Source of the DNA: Chrysomallon squamiferum
Taxonomy: Eukaryota > Mollusca > Gastropoda > Neomphalida > Peltospiridae
Direction: 5' to 3'
Length of the DNA: 59,000 nucleotides
Assembly (NCBI GenBank): GCA_012295275.1
Contig: CM022665.1
Location: 3,672,667 to 3,731,666, forward strand
Below the pieces are notes generated by a model. It was not told the DNA's origin. It searched no databases and saw only the letters and a program-made list of their open reading frames with translations. Both the position numbers and the translations under genes were made by a program. This document shows positions 48,846-59,000 of the stretch, in pieces (the first letter of the stretch is position 1; each line of letters starts with the position of its first letter).

Positions 48846-50087
48846 TAATAATCATTTCAAAGGCAGACATGTGAGTATTGATAAACAAGTAGTTAGTGAA
48901 GGACTTACTTAAACACGTTTTTACTTGTGTAGTTCTTTGAGGTTTTTACTTCGTTCACCAGCCGACATGATACGCCGATTATCGAATCGAAGGCGGTCAC
49001 AATCCACGGATAATACTGTACCATTACATCTCGCATTCGAAGGCCATCTTCCTAGTATAATACACATGTATATATGTATGTATGTATGTGCGTACGTACG
49101 TGTCAGTGATTATGTGTGTGCATGCGTGCATGTGGGATTGTGTATATATATATGTATGTATGAATACATCTATGTATATATCTACGTACGTAAATATGTG
49201 TGTATGTGTGTGAGTGTTTGTGTTCGTGAGCACTTGTATTCGTATGGGCATAATATTACGTTCTTAACCAACTCGCTAAAATTGTACCAGGAAGAGTTGT
49301 GTCCCTTCGTGTATCATTTGCTCAAAAAAATCAAAAAAAATCGCTTCTTTATGTACTAAACTGCGACTTATTCTGGTTTGTACCAATACTTGTAATTGGA
49401 TGTAACAGACAGTATCGACATTATCTCCCTTTGAGATTTATCCTTTAACGTTTAATTAATAAAGTATAATTAATTTCACAAGATGAGTCCTTTTTGGTCC
49501 TCTTCGTCTTCTTCTTCTTCTTCTTCTTCTTAACATAACAGTGTATCTTACTGTATAATATAATTAGTCTTGTTTTTTTTTAAACAAACAAAAGCTCCAA
49601 GACTTACAATAGTCTCTCCACCACAGTCATTTTTCGACAGTTTCAGTGCCCAGCCTTTCCTATTATCGGGCAGATCTTTTTTCGAAAACACGCAGTTTTT
49701 ATCAGTTTTGTGACGGTCAATGTAGATGTTGCCTGCAAAATCTCCAGCTGGGTTCATGACAATCAGCATGGAAGTATTAGTACAGGACACTTCATCTGAA
49801 TAAAGTAAAGAGTACTCAAAATAAATAAATGATAGAAAATTTGATCATATATGAATGTTTACATATACTAAACAGTGTAAGTATACATACGCAAACATAT
49901 ATATATATATATATATATATAAATTCACGCATACACATAAGTATACACACATACATAAACACATATGAACACACACACATATATACCGATACACACACAT
50001 TGAATCATACACACACATGCATGAATACGTACATACATACATACAAACATACACACATACAAACACACACATAATACATATATACAT

Positions 50088-50122
<35 letters not shown>

Positions 50123-50547
50123 TACATACATACATACATACATACATACATACATACATACATACATACATACATACATACATACATACATACATACACA
50201 CACATACATACATACACTGATATTATTAAATATATACACAGGCACGATAATAAAGACCCAAATGGTCAGCCATACTTTTCTACTTTCCACTTACATCGTT
50301 TTGTCATGCAGTCGTCACCGTAGGAGTCGACTGAACAGTAGCAGTGTCTCTTACTGTTGTGAACGTAACACTGACTGTCTTCAGCACTACACGGATCTAT
50401 TAAACACGTTTCACTCTTCGTCTCTTCTGAAACACAGATTATTAGATAGCGTATGAAAAAAAAAAAAAATTACTGAATCAGGATATCCGATTGAAAGTGT
50501 GATAACTATATCATTTGATCAACGTTCTAATAATAATCGGCCAAACT

Positions 50548-50636
<89 letters not shown>

Positions 50637-52537
50637 GTATATAACTTGTTACTTTAACAGTAAATTTACAGAGAATAACGACATCTAAGCTCACACTTAT
50701 AACTATAAAAAATGAATATATTTTGCTGTTTTATCAATGTAATATAATTACTTTTATGAAGACCTTAATTATATTTAGGTCGCTTTACAAATGTCTCTGA
50801 TAAAAAGAAAGTATTTGTAAAAGTTATTTTTAAATATCTTGATGTTGAGGATCCTTTATCCGAAACTCCGAAATCCGAAACTGTTTCGATTAGCGGAAAT
50901 AGCGATGATTATCTTGCAGTTTTCGGACTGTTTTGCACTCAAAAACTTTATTTTATATACAGAATTATCAGAAATAAAATCAATGAAACACAAACTGATT
51001 TCATGTTTTGACTTAGATCATATTCTCAGGCTGTCTCCTTATATTCCGAAATCCGAAACATTTTCCGTCATAAATATTTCGGATAAACCTGAGAGTTACT
51101 TTATAAATATGCTTATCTAGAAAGTAATACGTTACTTTATAAATGTTCTGATAAAAATATAATGAGTAACTTAATACATTTTGCGGATCATGAAATTAAT
51201 ACGTGACTTTATAAATGTCCCAGCTTAAGAAAATAATACGTTACTTTATAAATAATACGTTACTTGATCGAGAAGGCAGTACGTTACTTTGTAAATGACA
51301 AGGGTAATATGATACGTTATCAATATGGCTGATAAAAAGGTAATATTGATTTAGCAATAAAAAATACAATGGGTAGCAGATTATAATCACAGAAACGATT
51401 GTTCTAGCTTCTGAGATTTCAGAAAAGCTTTTTTTTTTTTTTTTACATTATTATTATTATTATTATTAATAACAGAAGAATAACAACAACAACAACCAAA
51501 AATCAAATAAAAATAACTTTAAAAAAACACAAACAAAAAACAAAAACAAACAAACCAAAAAACACAACAAAAAAAGAAAAACTATATAAAGAATATATTC
51601 AGCTATTTTTACAGCGTCTCCTTGTAAAACAAAAAGAAACATTACACACCTAAAACCAAGCCGCAGTTGTAGCCGCTGTATACACCTTCGGTGCAGTTAC
51701 AAACACCGTTTCTCGAGCATTTCTGACCGTTGACGCAGTCCTGGCCAGCTCTCAGACAGTTAAAATAAGGACCTGTGAGAAAGAAGACATGTTTTAGTTC
51801 AGTAACACGCTCAGTATAGTTCTGGTTCACGGTTTTCACGGTGTTGTGTGTATGTGTGTGTTTAAGAATAGCACAGACGCTGAGAAAAGAAACGGGTCTG
51901 TTTCCCTCACGATGAGTTTCACTTTTTTTCTGTTAAAGAAAACTGCTGCAAATTTATTATTACTGTAAATTTAGCTTTAATGTTCTAATATGTGTCCGTA
52001 ACAAGACTCTTTTTGAAATGAGCGGGGCAAAAAAAAAAAAAAAAAAAAAAAATTGGGGCGAGGGGCTTGTGAGGGGGGGGGGGGTCCTTGAAAGGCGCAA
52101 AAATCTTGATTCTAGATATTTCCTGGCATCTTTTTCCTTGTTCAGTAATCACAACCGTGGACATAAACGAATTCATTCAGTGGATATCGTTTCTATCGGA
52201 ATAAAGTTTTTTAATATTTATTATTTTTTTAAAATAAAATCTTTGAATATATATATATCGTCAATTTCGGTGTGAGATATTTGCCTCTTTTGCCTCATAG
52301 TTGTAACAACTAGTATACATATTTACTACAAACAACTTCATACATTATATATATATTCTTTAATAATTACGAATACTGATTAAAAAATAAAATAATGATA
52401 AAAAAATAAAAATAAAAATAAAAATAAAAATCTTTTTAATGAAAATGTTACATATACATACCAATGTCATTAGACAGTGTTACGCTAATTAGACCAAACG
52501 AGATCAGACAGACGAAAGCGGCTTTTCCTGGTACCAT
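41327..52537 (-). CDS. EGF/ZP-domain single-pass membrane protein
   Basis: Eleven exons join in phase: 52537-52462, 51772-51650, 50426-50295, 49795-49608, 49051-48909, 47304-47159, 46595-46508, 46022-45854, 44141-44054, 42139-42073 and 41426-41327, giving 439 residues. Order: signal peptide (1-22); EGF-like, Cys-rich segment (about 26-66, with CNCTEG); a second Cys-rich EGF-like segment (about 70-110); ZP-N (about 111-220; VSCTNTSM, IYIDRH, NDCGGE, VQYYP-I-T-FD, VSCRL); ZP-C (about 223-358; paired Cys around SCTASN, ENGCP, FKMQSFRF, LRCAVKVC); a furin-type site KRKRR at 361-365; transmembrane helix about 389-407; and a basic 32-residue tail. ZP proteins with this layout are cleaved at the furin site and polymerise as extracellular filaments or coats; that role is inferred. 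The ortholog is not identified. The first donor and most acceptors are strong; the last two acceptors are weaker. Confidence 0.87.
42192..42438. repeat. 49-bp minisatellite, five copies
   Basis: The phrase ending GTTTCGTGTCCGATAC recurs at 49-50-base spacing (ends near 42240, 42290, 42339, 42389 and 42438) with the phrase CTTGTCATTTCGTTTCATGG between. It lies in the intron just upstream, in gene sense, of the transmembrane exon of the ZP-domain gene. Confidence 0.93.
43855..43990. repeat. (TATG)n microsatellite
   Basis: About 130 bases of tetranucleotide repeats with GTGT interruptions, in the intron after the furin-site exon of the ZP-domain gene. Confidence 0.93.
44760..45500. other. Less AT-rich intronic block with two adjacent open frames
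   Basis: This lies in intron 8 of the ZP-domain gene. Plus-strand frames at 44818-45189 (123 aa) and 45192-45452 (86 aa) run through a stretch whose composition differs from the surrounding AT-rich DNA. Neither translated product resembles a family I know, and the first begins in a poly-Phe region made by poly(T). An inverted match CACTCG...CGAGTTCAGTG occurs near 45097-45124. It may be a decayed mobile element. I see no splice or conservation evidence for a gene. Confidence 0.3.
45561..45825. repeat. (GCAC)n and GA/GACA-rich tract
   Basis: About eight GCAC units, then about 220 bases of purine-rich GAGA/GACA repeats ending just before the donor side of ZP-gene exon 8. Confidence 0.95.
46194..46320. 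repeat. (GA)n microsatellite
   Basis: A near-perfect GA run of about 90 bases preceded by a shorter interrupted one, in intron 7 of the ZP-domain gene. Confidence 0.95.
46678..47140. repeat. ACT/CAA trinucleotide array
   Basis: About 460 bases of degenerate CTA, ACT and CAA triplets. It flanks ZP-gene exon 6 on its 3' side, so an exon of 146 bases is embedded between two triplet arrays. Confidence 0.93.
47331..47775. repeat. CAA/ATA trinucleotide array
   Basis: Degenerate ACA, ATA and AAC triplets on the 5' side of ZP-gene exon 6. The Asn/Ser/Thr-rich frames across it are compositional. Confidence 0.93.
48699..48853. repeat. ATA/ATG/ATC simple repeats
   Basis: About 150 bases of AAT and ATG triplets close to the donor of ZP-gene exon 5. 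Confidence 0.95.
50031..50215. repeat. (ACAT)n microsatellite
   Basis: An ACAT tetranucleotide array interrupted by CACA, between ZP-gene exons 3 and 4. It generates overlapping His/Thr/Tyr and Val/Cys/Met frames that are not genes. Confidence 0.95.
50551..50632. repeat. (CT)n microsatellite
   Basis: About 80 bases of perfect CT repeats in intron 2 of the ZP-domain gene. Confidence 0.95.
50843..51095. mobile_element. Tigger/pogo-type MITE
   Basis: The left end reads GTTGAGGATCCTTTATCCGAAACTCCGAAATCCGAAAC. The right end carries TTCCGAAATCCGAAAC and TTTCGGATAAACCTG. Internally CAAAAACTTTATTTTATATAC is followed by GAATTATCAGAAATAAAA. The ATCC-TTATCCGAAA terminus and internal order resemble the Tigger/MER2 kind of non-autonomous pogo element as remembered, and they match the character of the copy at 29836-30058. 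There is no transposase. It lies in intron 2 of the ZP-domain gene. Confidence 0.6.
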
Positions 52538-53132
52538 AGTTTTATATTATTATTATTATTATTATTATAATTCACCAGAGCACTGAAATAACTAAGCTCT
52601 TTCTTTCACTCTGTGTGGATATTGAATAAGTTACACAGCCTTCAGATCGCTCAGAGTTTAACTGACATATGACAAATTCACAGACGATTCAACACCCTGG
52701 ATCAATAACTTTAAAAACAAAAACAAATATATTTAGCATAAATATAGTCTAAATATATGAATAAAGATAATGACGTCGATCACGAATATGACACAATAAT
52801 GATAATTATGATGATGGCTGATAGAAAAAAGAAATAATTATTCCGCGACCCACGACATCAAAAGTTTTCGGTATTAACGACGAAAAATGTCATGTTATAT
52901 TTAATACATGGACATCTGTGATACGTCAAAGTATACTTCTACGCATATTTCTTTTTTGCAGACATATGAAGGTTGTTTGTGTCTGAGATATATTCCAGAA
53001 TTGATCGCTCAAGTTAAAACGCGCGTACATTAATGTTTATTAAAGCATTGTATGTTTTAAAACGTTCTGAGCTGTTTTTGATGAATACCGTTTTGCTTTT
53101 GTTATACACAAACACAAATGATCAAACACACA

Positions 53133-53180
<48 letters not shown>

Positions 53181-53264
53181 CATTTTTTAAAGTGTACGTT
53201 TGGTAATATGTAGAAATAGTGCATGGTTCCATTTTATGTTTTATATAGATCTTGCCATCTAAAT

Positions 53265-53308
<44 letters not shown>

Positions 53309-53335
53309 TTTATCAAATTAAAATAGAAAATACAA

Positions 53336-53400
<65 letters not shown>

Positions 53401-54460
53401 ACAAATTACGCACACACACACACATATAAAAAACAAAACACACGCACAAAAAAGCTTAGTGGAACAAAAAGTCACCAATGGCTGAGTAACCGTACAAACC
53501 TTCAGTTCACTTCGCTTGTCCCGCTTGTTTCCACCATTTTCCACCTGTTCAACACTACCCTCTGCGGAAATGTTGAAGAAAATTACTTTATTAAGGTTTC
53601 TTATTCTTTGGAACTTTTAAATTTAAATTTCTAGACAGTGAATGAAATGATTTGGTTTTGTAAGCATCTTTTTCTTCGTTTTTTTTTTTAGAGTGTTGTC
53701 CCTGAAAAATGATTCAATAGTTTTTTTTTTTTTTTTTCGAATTAAATGTTTTAATGTTAATTCTAAACATGTAAACATATTAATTGTGGTGTTCTAATTA
53801 ATCGAGTATTGAAATTGTGAGGAGTTATTTCCCTTCAGATTTAATGTTTTCTTTAATTTCTTCTTGTTTTTATTTATTACTATTTATTTATTATAATTAA
53901 TGTTGTTTTTATTTTTGTTGTTATTTATTTATTAATTTATTTATTTTATTATATTTTATTTTTATTTTTATTTTTATTTTTATTTTTATTTTATCTTATT
54001 CTTATTCTTATAGCATGTGTTAATTACAGGCATTCACATACCAAGAACGAACACGCACGTGAGAACGACGCACCAAGGGAAGGATTTAGTTTCTAAATAT
54101 ATCACGACCTATTTTAATAAGAAGAGTGCTTCCGAACTTCCGACTCTGAAATGAAAGCCACCTGGCCCTTAAATCACATCTCTTGAACATTACTGGTGTG
54201 CGTATTAGCCACGTAATAATAAGAAAGTTTACATATGACTCATCAAGCAGTGACTGCTTCTCCTCAAACCGAGGTAATGGGTGTAATACAGGATATGATG
54301 TTTTTAAGAACGTAGTTGGTTCACAGCTGTATTTAAAACTGAACACAGAACAGGCTATACCGGGTTTATGACGATTATAAATATGGAGGAGAACTGCAGA
54401 TTTACGAGGTGAAAGGAGAACGTTGATGAATGTATGGCTGAGTAAGGAAGTGAGGGAAAG

Positions 54461-54463
<3 letters not shown>

Positions 54464-54519
<56 letters not shown>
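54464..54519. repeat. (GA)n microsatellite
   Basis: Perfect GA run of about 55 bases. Confidence 0.95.
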
Positions 54520-54526
<7 letters not shown>

Positions 54527-54985
54527 AAGGAGATAGAGAGATACCAGGCAGAAAAATAGATAGGAAAATTAAGATTGGGTGTCATATATACTTCGGGGAA
54601 AAAAATAAATAAAAATAAATAAAGACAGATAGGTAAACATAAATAAAACAAATGAAGAGGAAGGTAAATAAGTAGAAAATTATTTAGCCCACTAACTTAC
54701 AATTTTAAGAGAAGTAATCTTACTTAAAATATACCACTGGATATTACAATGTATCTGCATAACCCCTTTTTCAGTAATGGACTTTTCCAAAACCGGATAC
54801 AATGACGTAAACGGCTACCGTCCCTTATTGACAAGAAAAGCAGATCTTATCACAATCCAATTTAATAGTTTATAAACAATACAACTTCTGACAGCATCGT
54901 ATACAAAGTCACAGCAGAAAACAACTGTTATTTTAGAAAGGGTAAGACACAGTAATATCTATATATATTTATAATTAACATATAA

Positions 54986-54988
<3 letters not shown>

Positions 54989-55051
<63 letters not shown>

Positions 55052-55076
55052 AATCTATCTATCTATCTATCTATCT
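54989..55076. repeat. (CTAT)n microsatellite
   Basis: About 21 copies of CTAT with a single interruption. Confidence 0.97.
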
Positions 55077-55814
55077 ATATATTAAGTTGTATACAATTTG
55101 TTTTTATTAAAGTCCTTTGAAAATACTGAGTTTCAAAGGTGTGTGATATATTTTATATTATTTTTCTCGTATTCGGACATTTAGTTTATTGAATTGTAGA
55201 AAAAAATCTCAAAACGTATACCTATTATCGTATGAGTCATCATACATAAGCATTTTATATTCATCACTGTAGTTATCTAATTATTTTAATTTTTATTTAC
55301 ACACCAGCCTTTTCTAATAATAAAGTGCATTAAAATTCATGTATCTAAAAATATATCTTGGCATTTTAAAAATGGAGTTTTTGCCGTATCTTCTGAATAG
55401 GATTTTTGTAACAATAAAATTTGAAATAAAACAATCTACTTATTTATTACCTTAGATATTTATACCTTATTCTTATCAAAGATTGTTACAAATAACGAAA
55501 TAAATCATTTACATTATGGTAACTATAATGTATTTATTCGTAGAATACAATTAAAATACTTTTCGGTACAGACCTATTTGTTCTGAAGTTTCTTTTACAT
55601 CGTCAGGCAAAAAATACAACTATAATCAAGTATAATCAATTTAATAAATTAGTATTGTCGATTATCAGTTTAATTCCAGATAAAACAGCATTCTTAATAC
55701 AAATTAGATATTTCTTAAATAAAACAGAAGTGTCTTCACTTTAAATGTCTTTCTTTTAATCTTCTGGCTTGTATAAAAGTACATTAACTAACAAAAACTT
55801 CTTGTTTCAGAATT

Positions 55815-58800
55815 ATGATAATGACACTTATTGTGGAAAAATTATTTCAAGGACTAAAAATTATTTTATTGTTAATAACGATTTATAAATTTTGCTACGG
55901 ACAAATTCGTTATATTAACTCCGCCTGTGAATACCCTGGTTGCAAATGTAAACAATTAGTGTGGGATCGTCGTAGTTTCAGTATGGACTGCACAACATCA
56001 TCGTCTGATGCAGTAATCCTTCCGAGAAATCGTTCCATAAATATCGTTCATTTGTCGATATACTGTATTGAGAATACCAATCTGACTGACCTACTTCAGA
56101 ACATTCGACACGACCTAGCGTTTTTAAAGTCCTTGACCTTGATGAACTGTCAGTCACCGCTGTACGACATCATTAATGTTGGGAAATTACAAAAACTGAA
56201 TAATCTTACAATAAAAGATGGAGGAGAAAATCTTTCTGATAGATACAAACTAAATTTGGGTCTGGCTAATGCTAGTGAACTTATGTTTCTGACCATATCA
56301 GATTCGCTGCTCACGGAAGTACCTTCTCTTTGTTCTCTTCCTCAGCTCACATCTCTCAACCTATCTGGGAACCTTTTAAAATCATTCACCAGTCCGTACA
56401 GAACGTGTCAAGGAATCTCGAAATCAAAGTTGAAATTCCTTGATTTGAGTAGAAATCGAATCGCATATATAGAACCATTGAGAGTGTTGTCTCTAACTGA
56501 CCTATATCTCGGATCTAATTTTCTCGACCAGACGGATTTCACAGCTTTTTCTAATCTTACAGAACTCAGGACGTTAGATATATCAAACAATTCCATAACA
56601 GCGTTACCAGACAGTTTGTTAATTAATAATAAGAACCTTCGTGTTGTTAAACTGTCCTTCAACTTCATCGCAGTTCTTCACAAGACGTCTTTCGCAGGCT
56701 TCACAAAACTGGAACACCTAGACCTGTCGCACAACAACCTCACAAGCATTGAAAGTGGAATTTTTGAAGAACTCGGAAACGTTACACGGTTGGATTTAGG
56801 ATGTAATTCGTTGACTGTCCTTCCATACGACATCTTTGATCCGCTTGATATCTTTACAGCGCCTTGATCTGAAGAACAACAGTTTGACAGAGGTACCATC
56901 ACTGACGAGTCTTTCGTCGCTGGAAGTACTTAATTTGAGGAATAACAAAATCGAGAGGTTAGCACGAAACACGTTCAAGTCGTTGACGTCTCTCCAAGGT
57001 ATTGGACTTAGGGGTAACTCACTAAGAGTTATGGAGTTTGATACTTTTGATTTTTCTCCTCAACTTGCCATTGTTGATTTATCTTACAACAATATCAGTT
57101 CTCTGGTGGATGGGATGAATACCAAGAAGGTACTTTCCAATTTGGCGCAAGTGTTTTATCTTCGTCTGGATAACAATCGGATAGAGGACGTATCCATTAT
57201 AGGAGTCCATTTTGTGAATTTAAACTTCTTGTTTCTTGATAACAATAAAATCAAAATTGTTCCCAAAAACAGTCTCCCGAACACGCTGAACATAGTAAGC
57301 TTGTCTGATAACAGTATCTTTAAAATTGAAATACACACGTTTAAATATATGAAGCAGTTACAGACTGTTACACTTCACAATAACAGTCTGTCAACACTAC
57401 CGCAGTTGTCGGTGGAAGTCCATCCCAGACTGGAACCCAAACCTAAGTTTTACATTGGCAGAAATATATTTTACTGCGATTGCAACATGGCCTATCTTAA
57501 AGCCTGGGATACAGCTCATACTCGCATTCGAGCTTTACATTCATACTACCCTGATTTCTCTGACCTTGATTATGTTTACTGTACCACGGTATACAGCAAG
57601 GAAATAACCAGATTTCGAGATGTCCCAATGTCTCAGTTTGCTTGCGAGTACATCCTTGGTAGATTCTGTGACCACGGCTGCGAGTGTTGCTTGGAACCCA
57701 ACTGTTCTTGTGATTACGTATGTCCAGACAAATGTACTTGTTATCACGCTGGATCTCGATGGACGAATGAGATTTATGATAAAACTGACTGTGATAACAG
57801 ATCCTTATCAAAGATTCCAGAAAACATCCCTCTTTCAACAACTCTTCTTTATCTAGGTAACAATGATGTTCACATATTGTCACCTAAATCGTTTTCGCTC
57901 TTGAATAAAGTTCGATGTTTGTTTTTAAATCACAGTGGGATTCAACATATCGACATTGCCACCTTACGAGGAATGAATAAACTTGTTTTTATATATCTAG
58001 ATCATAATTCGATTTCAGAAATTTTGAATGGATCCTTTACTGGGCTTCAAAATCTGAAAGAATTACATCTTGAAAACAATAAAATATCATACATAGAAGA
58101 CGAAGCATTCAGCATGTTAAAGTCTCTGAGATATCTTTTTCTAGAAAATAATTGTTTGAACACAATATCTTCTAGCATTTTCAGTTCCCTCGAGCATCCT
58201 CCTGTCATTACGCTTATGGGCAACCCATGGTCTTGCTACTGTCAGTCTATGGCGGTTTTGAAACAGTTCATGAACCAGTACGGCTCATTGGTGCAAAGAG
58301 CACATGAGCTACGTTGTGATTGGCTGCTGAATAAAACGTCAGGAGCTGTTCAAAATTATAGTTTTCAGAATGACTATAGACCAAGCATTCTTGTTCTGGA
58401 ATACAACTACGACATAGAATGCTCTGACAACGCCACTGTCACTGTCTTTGTAAAACGAGTTCTAGACAACGGCAGACATGTTGCAGCCCTCGTCAGTCTA
58501 ATAGTCGTAGTTGTACTTTTACTGTCTGCCTTAACAGTCGCCTACTGGAAAAGGCGAGAACTCCAAGCACTGGTGTTCGTTCGTTTTGGTGTAAGAATTG
58601 TCGACAAAAATAAGAACATAAACGAAGCAGGTAGAAAATACGACGCGTTCCTTTCTTACAGCAGCAAAGATGAACACATCGTTGTTCACGAATTAGCGCC
58701 CAAGCTGGAAGGAGGAGGCAACCCGTACAAACTGTGTTTACATTACAGGGACTTCCCCGTCGGCGAATGCATTGCCGACACCATCGTCAACAGCATTGAA

Positions 58801-59000
58801 GACAGCAAAAGAACATTAATGCTTCTTTCGGAAAATTTCTTAGGAAGCGAATGGTGTAGGTACGAATTCCAAACAGCACATCACCACGTTCTGAAAGAAA
58901 ACACACACAGACTTATCATGGTACTGCTGCACGATCTGGACCCAGCTCGCGTAGATCCAGATCTGCGGGTGCACCTAAAAGACGGAAACTATCTCAGGTA
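55815..59000 (+). CDS. TLR: Toll-like receptor, frameshifted, cut by window end
   Basis: Innate immune receptor with extracellular leucine-rich repeats, one membrane helix and a cytoplasmic TIR domain. ATG at 55815 starts a signal peptide (1-30), then an N-terminal Cys cap (Cys38, 43, 45, 59) and LRRs. The frame stops at 56865-56867. The reading resumes one base later, from about 56845, and is then open to 59000: more LRRs, an LRR C-terminal cap (YCDCN, 57472 on), a dense Cys cluster at 57646-57750, further LRRs, a second C-cap (NPWSCYC, near 58228), transmembrane helix at 58480-58548, and TIR from 58639 with box 1 YDAFLSYSSKDE and box 2 RDFPVGE (58747 on). Box 3 lies past the window. The mid-ectodomain Cys cluster marks the multiple-cysteine-cluster (protostome, Toll-like) type. 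The coding part seen has no intron. TTGTTTCAG directly upstream suggests a 5' UTR intron. Confidence 0.93.
56841..56867 (+). other. Frame break inside the receptor's LRR region
   Basis: Before this point the LRR reading is in the frame of 55815. After it, the continuing LRR consensus (SLQRLDLKNN) is in the next frame. One extra base in GATCCGCTTGATA (about 56841-56846) explains it: without it the repeat phase would be unbroken. The first frame reaches TGA at 56865. There is no room for an intron. It is either a sequencing or assembly indel, or a genuine recent disabling mutation. Confidence 0.85.

Larger units (their letters stand above)
52538..55814. other. Divergent intergenic region
   Basis: About 3.3 kb between the start codons of the ZP-domain gene (minus) and the Toll-like receptor (plus), presumably holding both promoters. 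Contents: CA repeats at 53127-53168 and 53338-53392, TAA repeats at 53266-53300, TTTTA runs near 53950-53990, (GA)n at 54464-54519 and (CTAT)n at 54989-55076. TTGTTTCAG at 55802-55810, five bases before the receptor ATG, looks like a 3' splice site, so a 5' UTR exon probably lies upstream. No exon or promoter motif could be fixed. Confidence 0.6.

Noticed and set aside
57497-57883. Minus-strand and off-frame plus-strand open frames over the receptor
   Set aside because: They are shadows of the Toll-like receptor coding frame.

Overview
This is an AT-rich, intron-rich animal nuclear window, very dense in microsatellites. The gene set (a Toll-like receptor with a mid-ectodomain cysteine cluster, an EGF/ZP-domain membrane protein, an SLC22 carrier, a malic enzyme) and the short interspersed repeats point to a lophotrochozoan. 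A mollusc, probably a gastropod, is most likely: the SINE-like copies match, from memory, a family common in molluscan genomes. That assignment is inference.

Layout. 1-2336: repeat-rich, with a tRNA-derived SINE and no supported exon. 2337-7973 (minus): three phase-0 exons of an unrecognised gene, open at its 3' side. 8000-12429: divergent intergenic block holding a hAT-type MITE with a perfect 8-bp target-site duplication. 12430-24322 (plus): complete 11-exon malic enzyme, 624 aa, with a polar Cys/Lys/Ser-rich N-terminal extension. 24323-28300: convergent intergenic. 28301-38234 (minus): complete 10-exon SLC22-family transporter, 568 aa; its fifth intron is almost filled by a 2.8-kb minisatellite. 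41327-52537 (minus): complete 11-exon single-pass protein of 439 aa (signal peptide, two EGF-like segments, ZP domain, furin-type site, transmembrane helix, basic tail), with a second, frame-preserved copy of its last exon at 40254-40353. 52538-55814: divergent intergenic. 55815-59000 (plus): Toll-like receptor cut by the window edge inside its TIR domain and interrupted by one +1 frame shift near 56844.

Exon boundaries of the four named genes were derived by hand from GT..AG sites, reading-frame phase and family resemblance; within each gene all phases close. The genes do not form an operon or pathway. The ZP-protein and receptor genes are head to head about 3.3 kb apart, and the malic-enzyme and SLC22 genes are tail to tail. 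No viral, CRISPR or toxin system was seen. The items most worth checking are the duplicated cytoplasmic-tail exon, the splice-signal-like minisatellite inside the SLC22 gene and the receptor frameshift.
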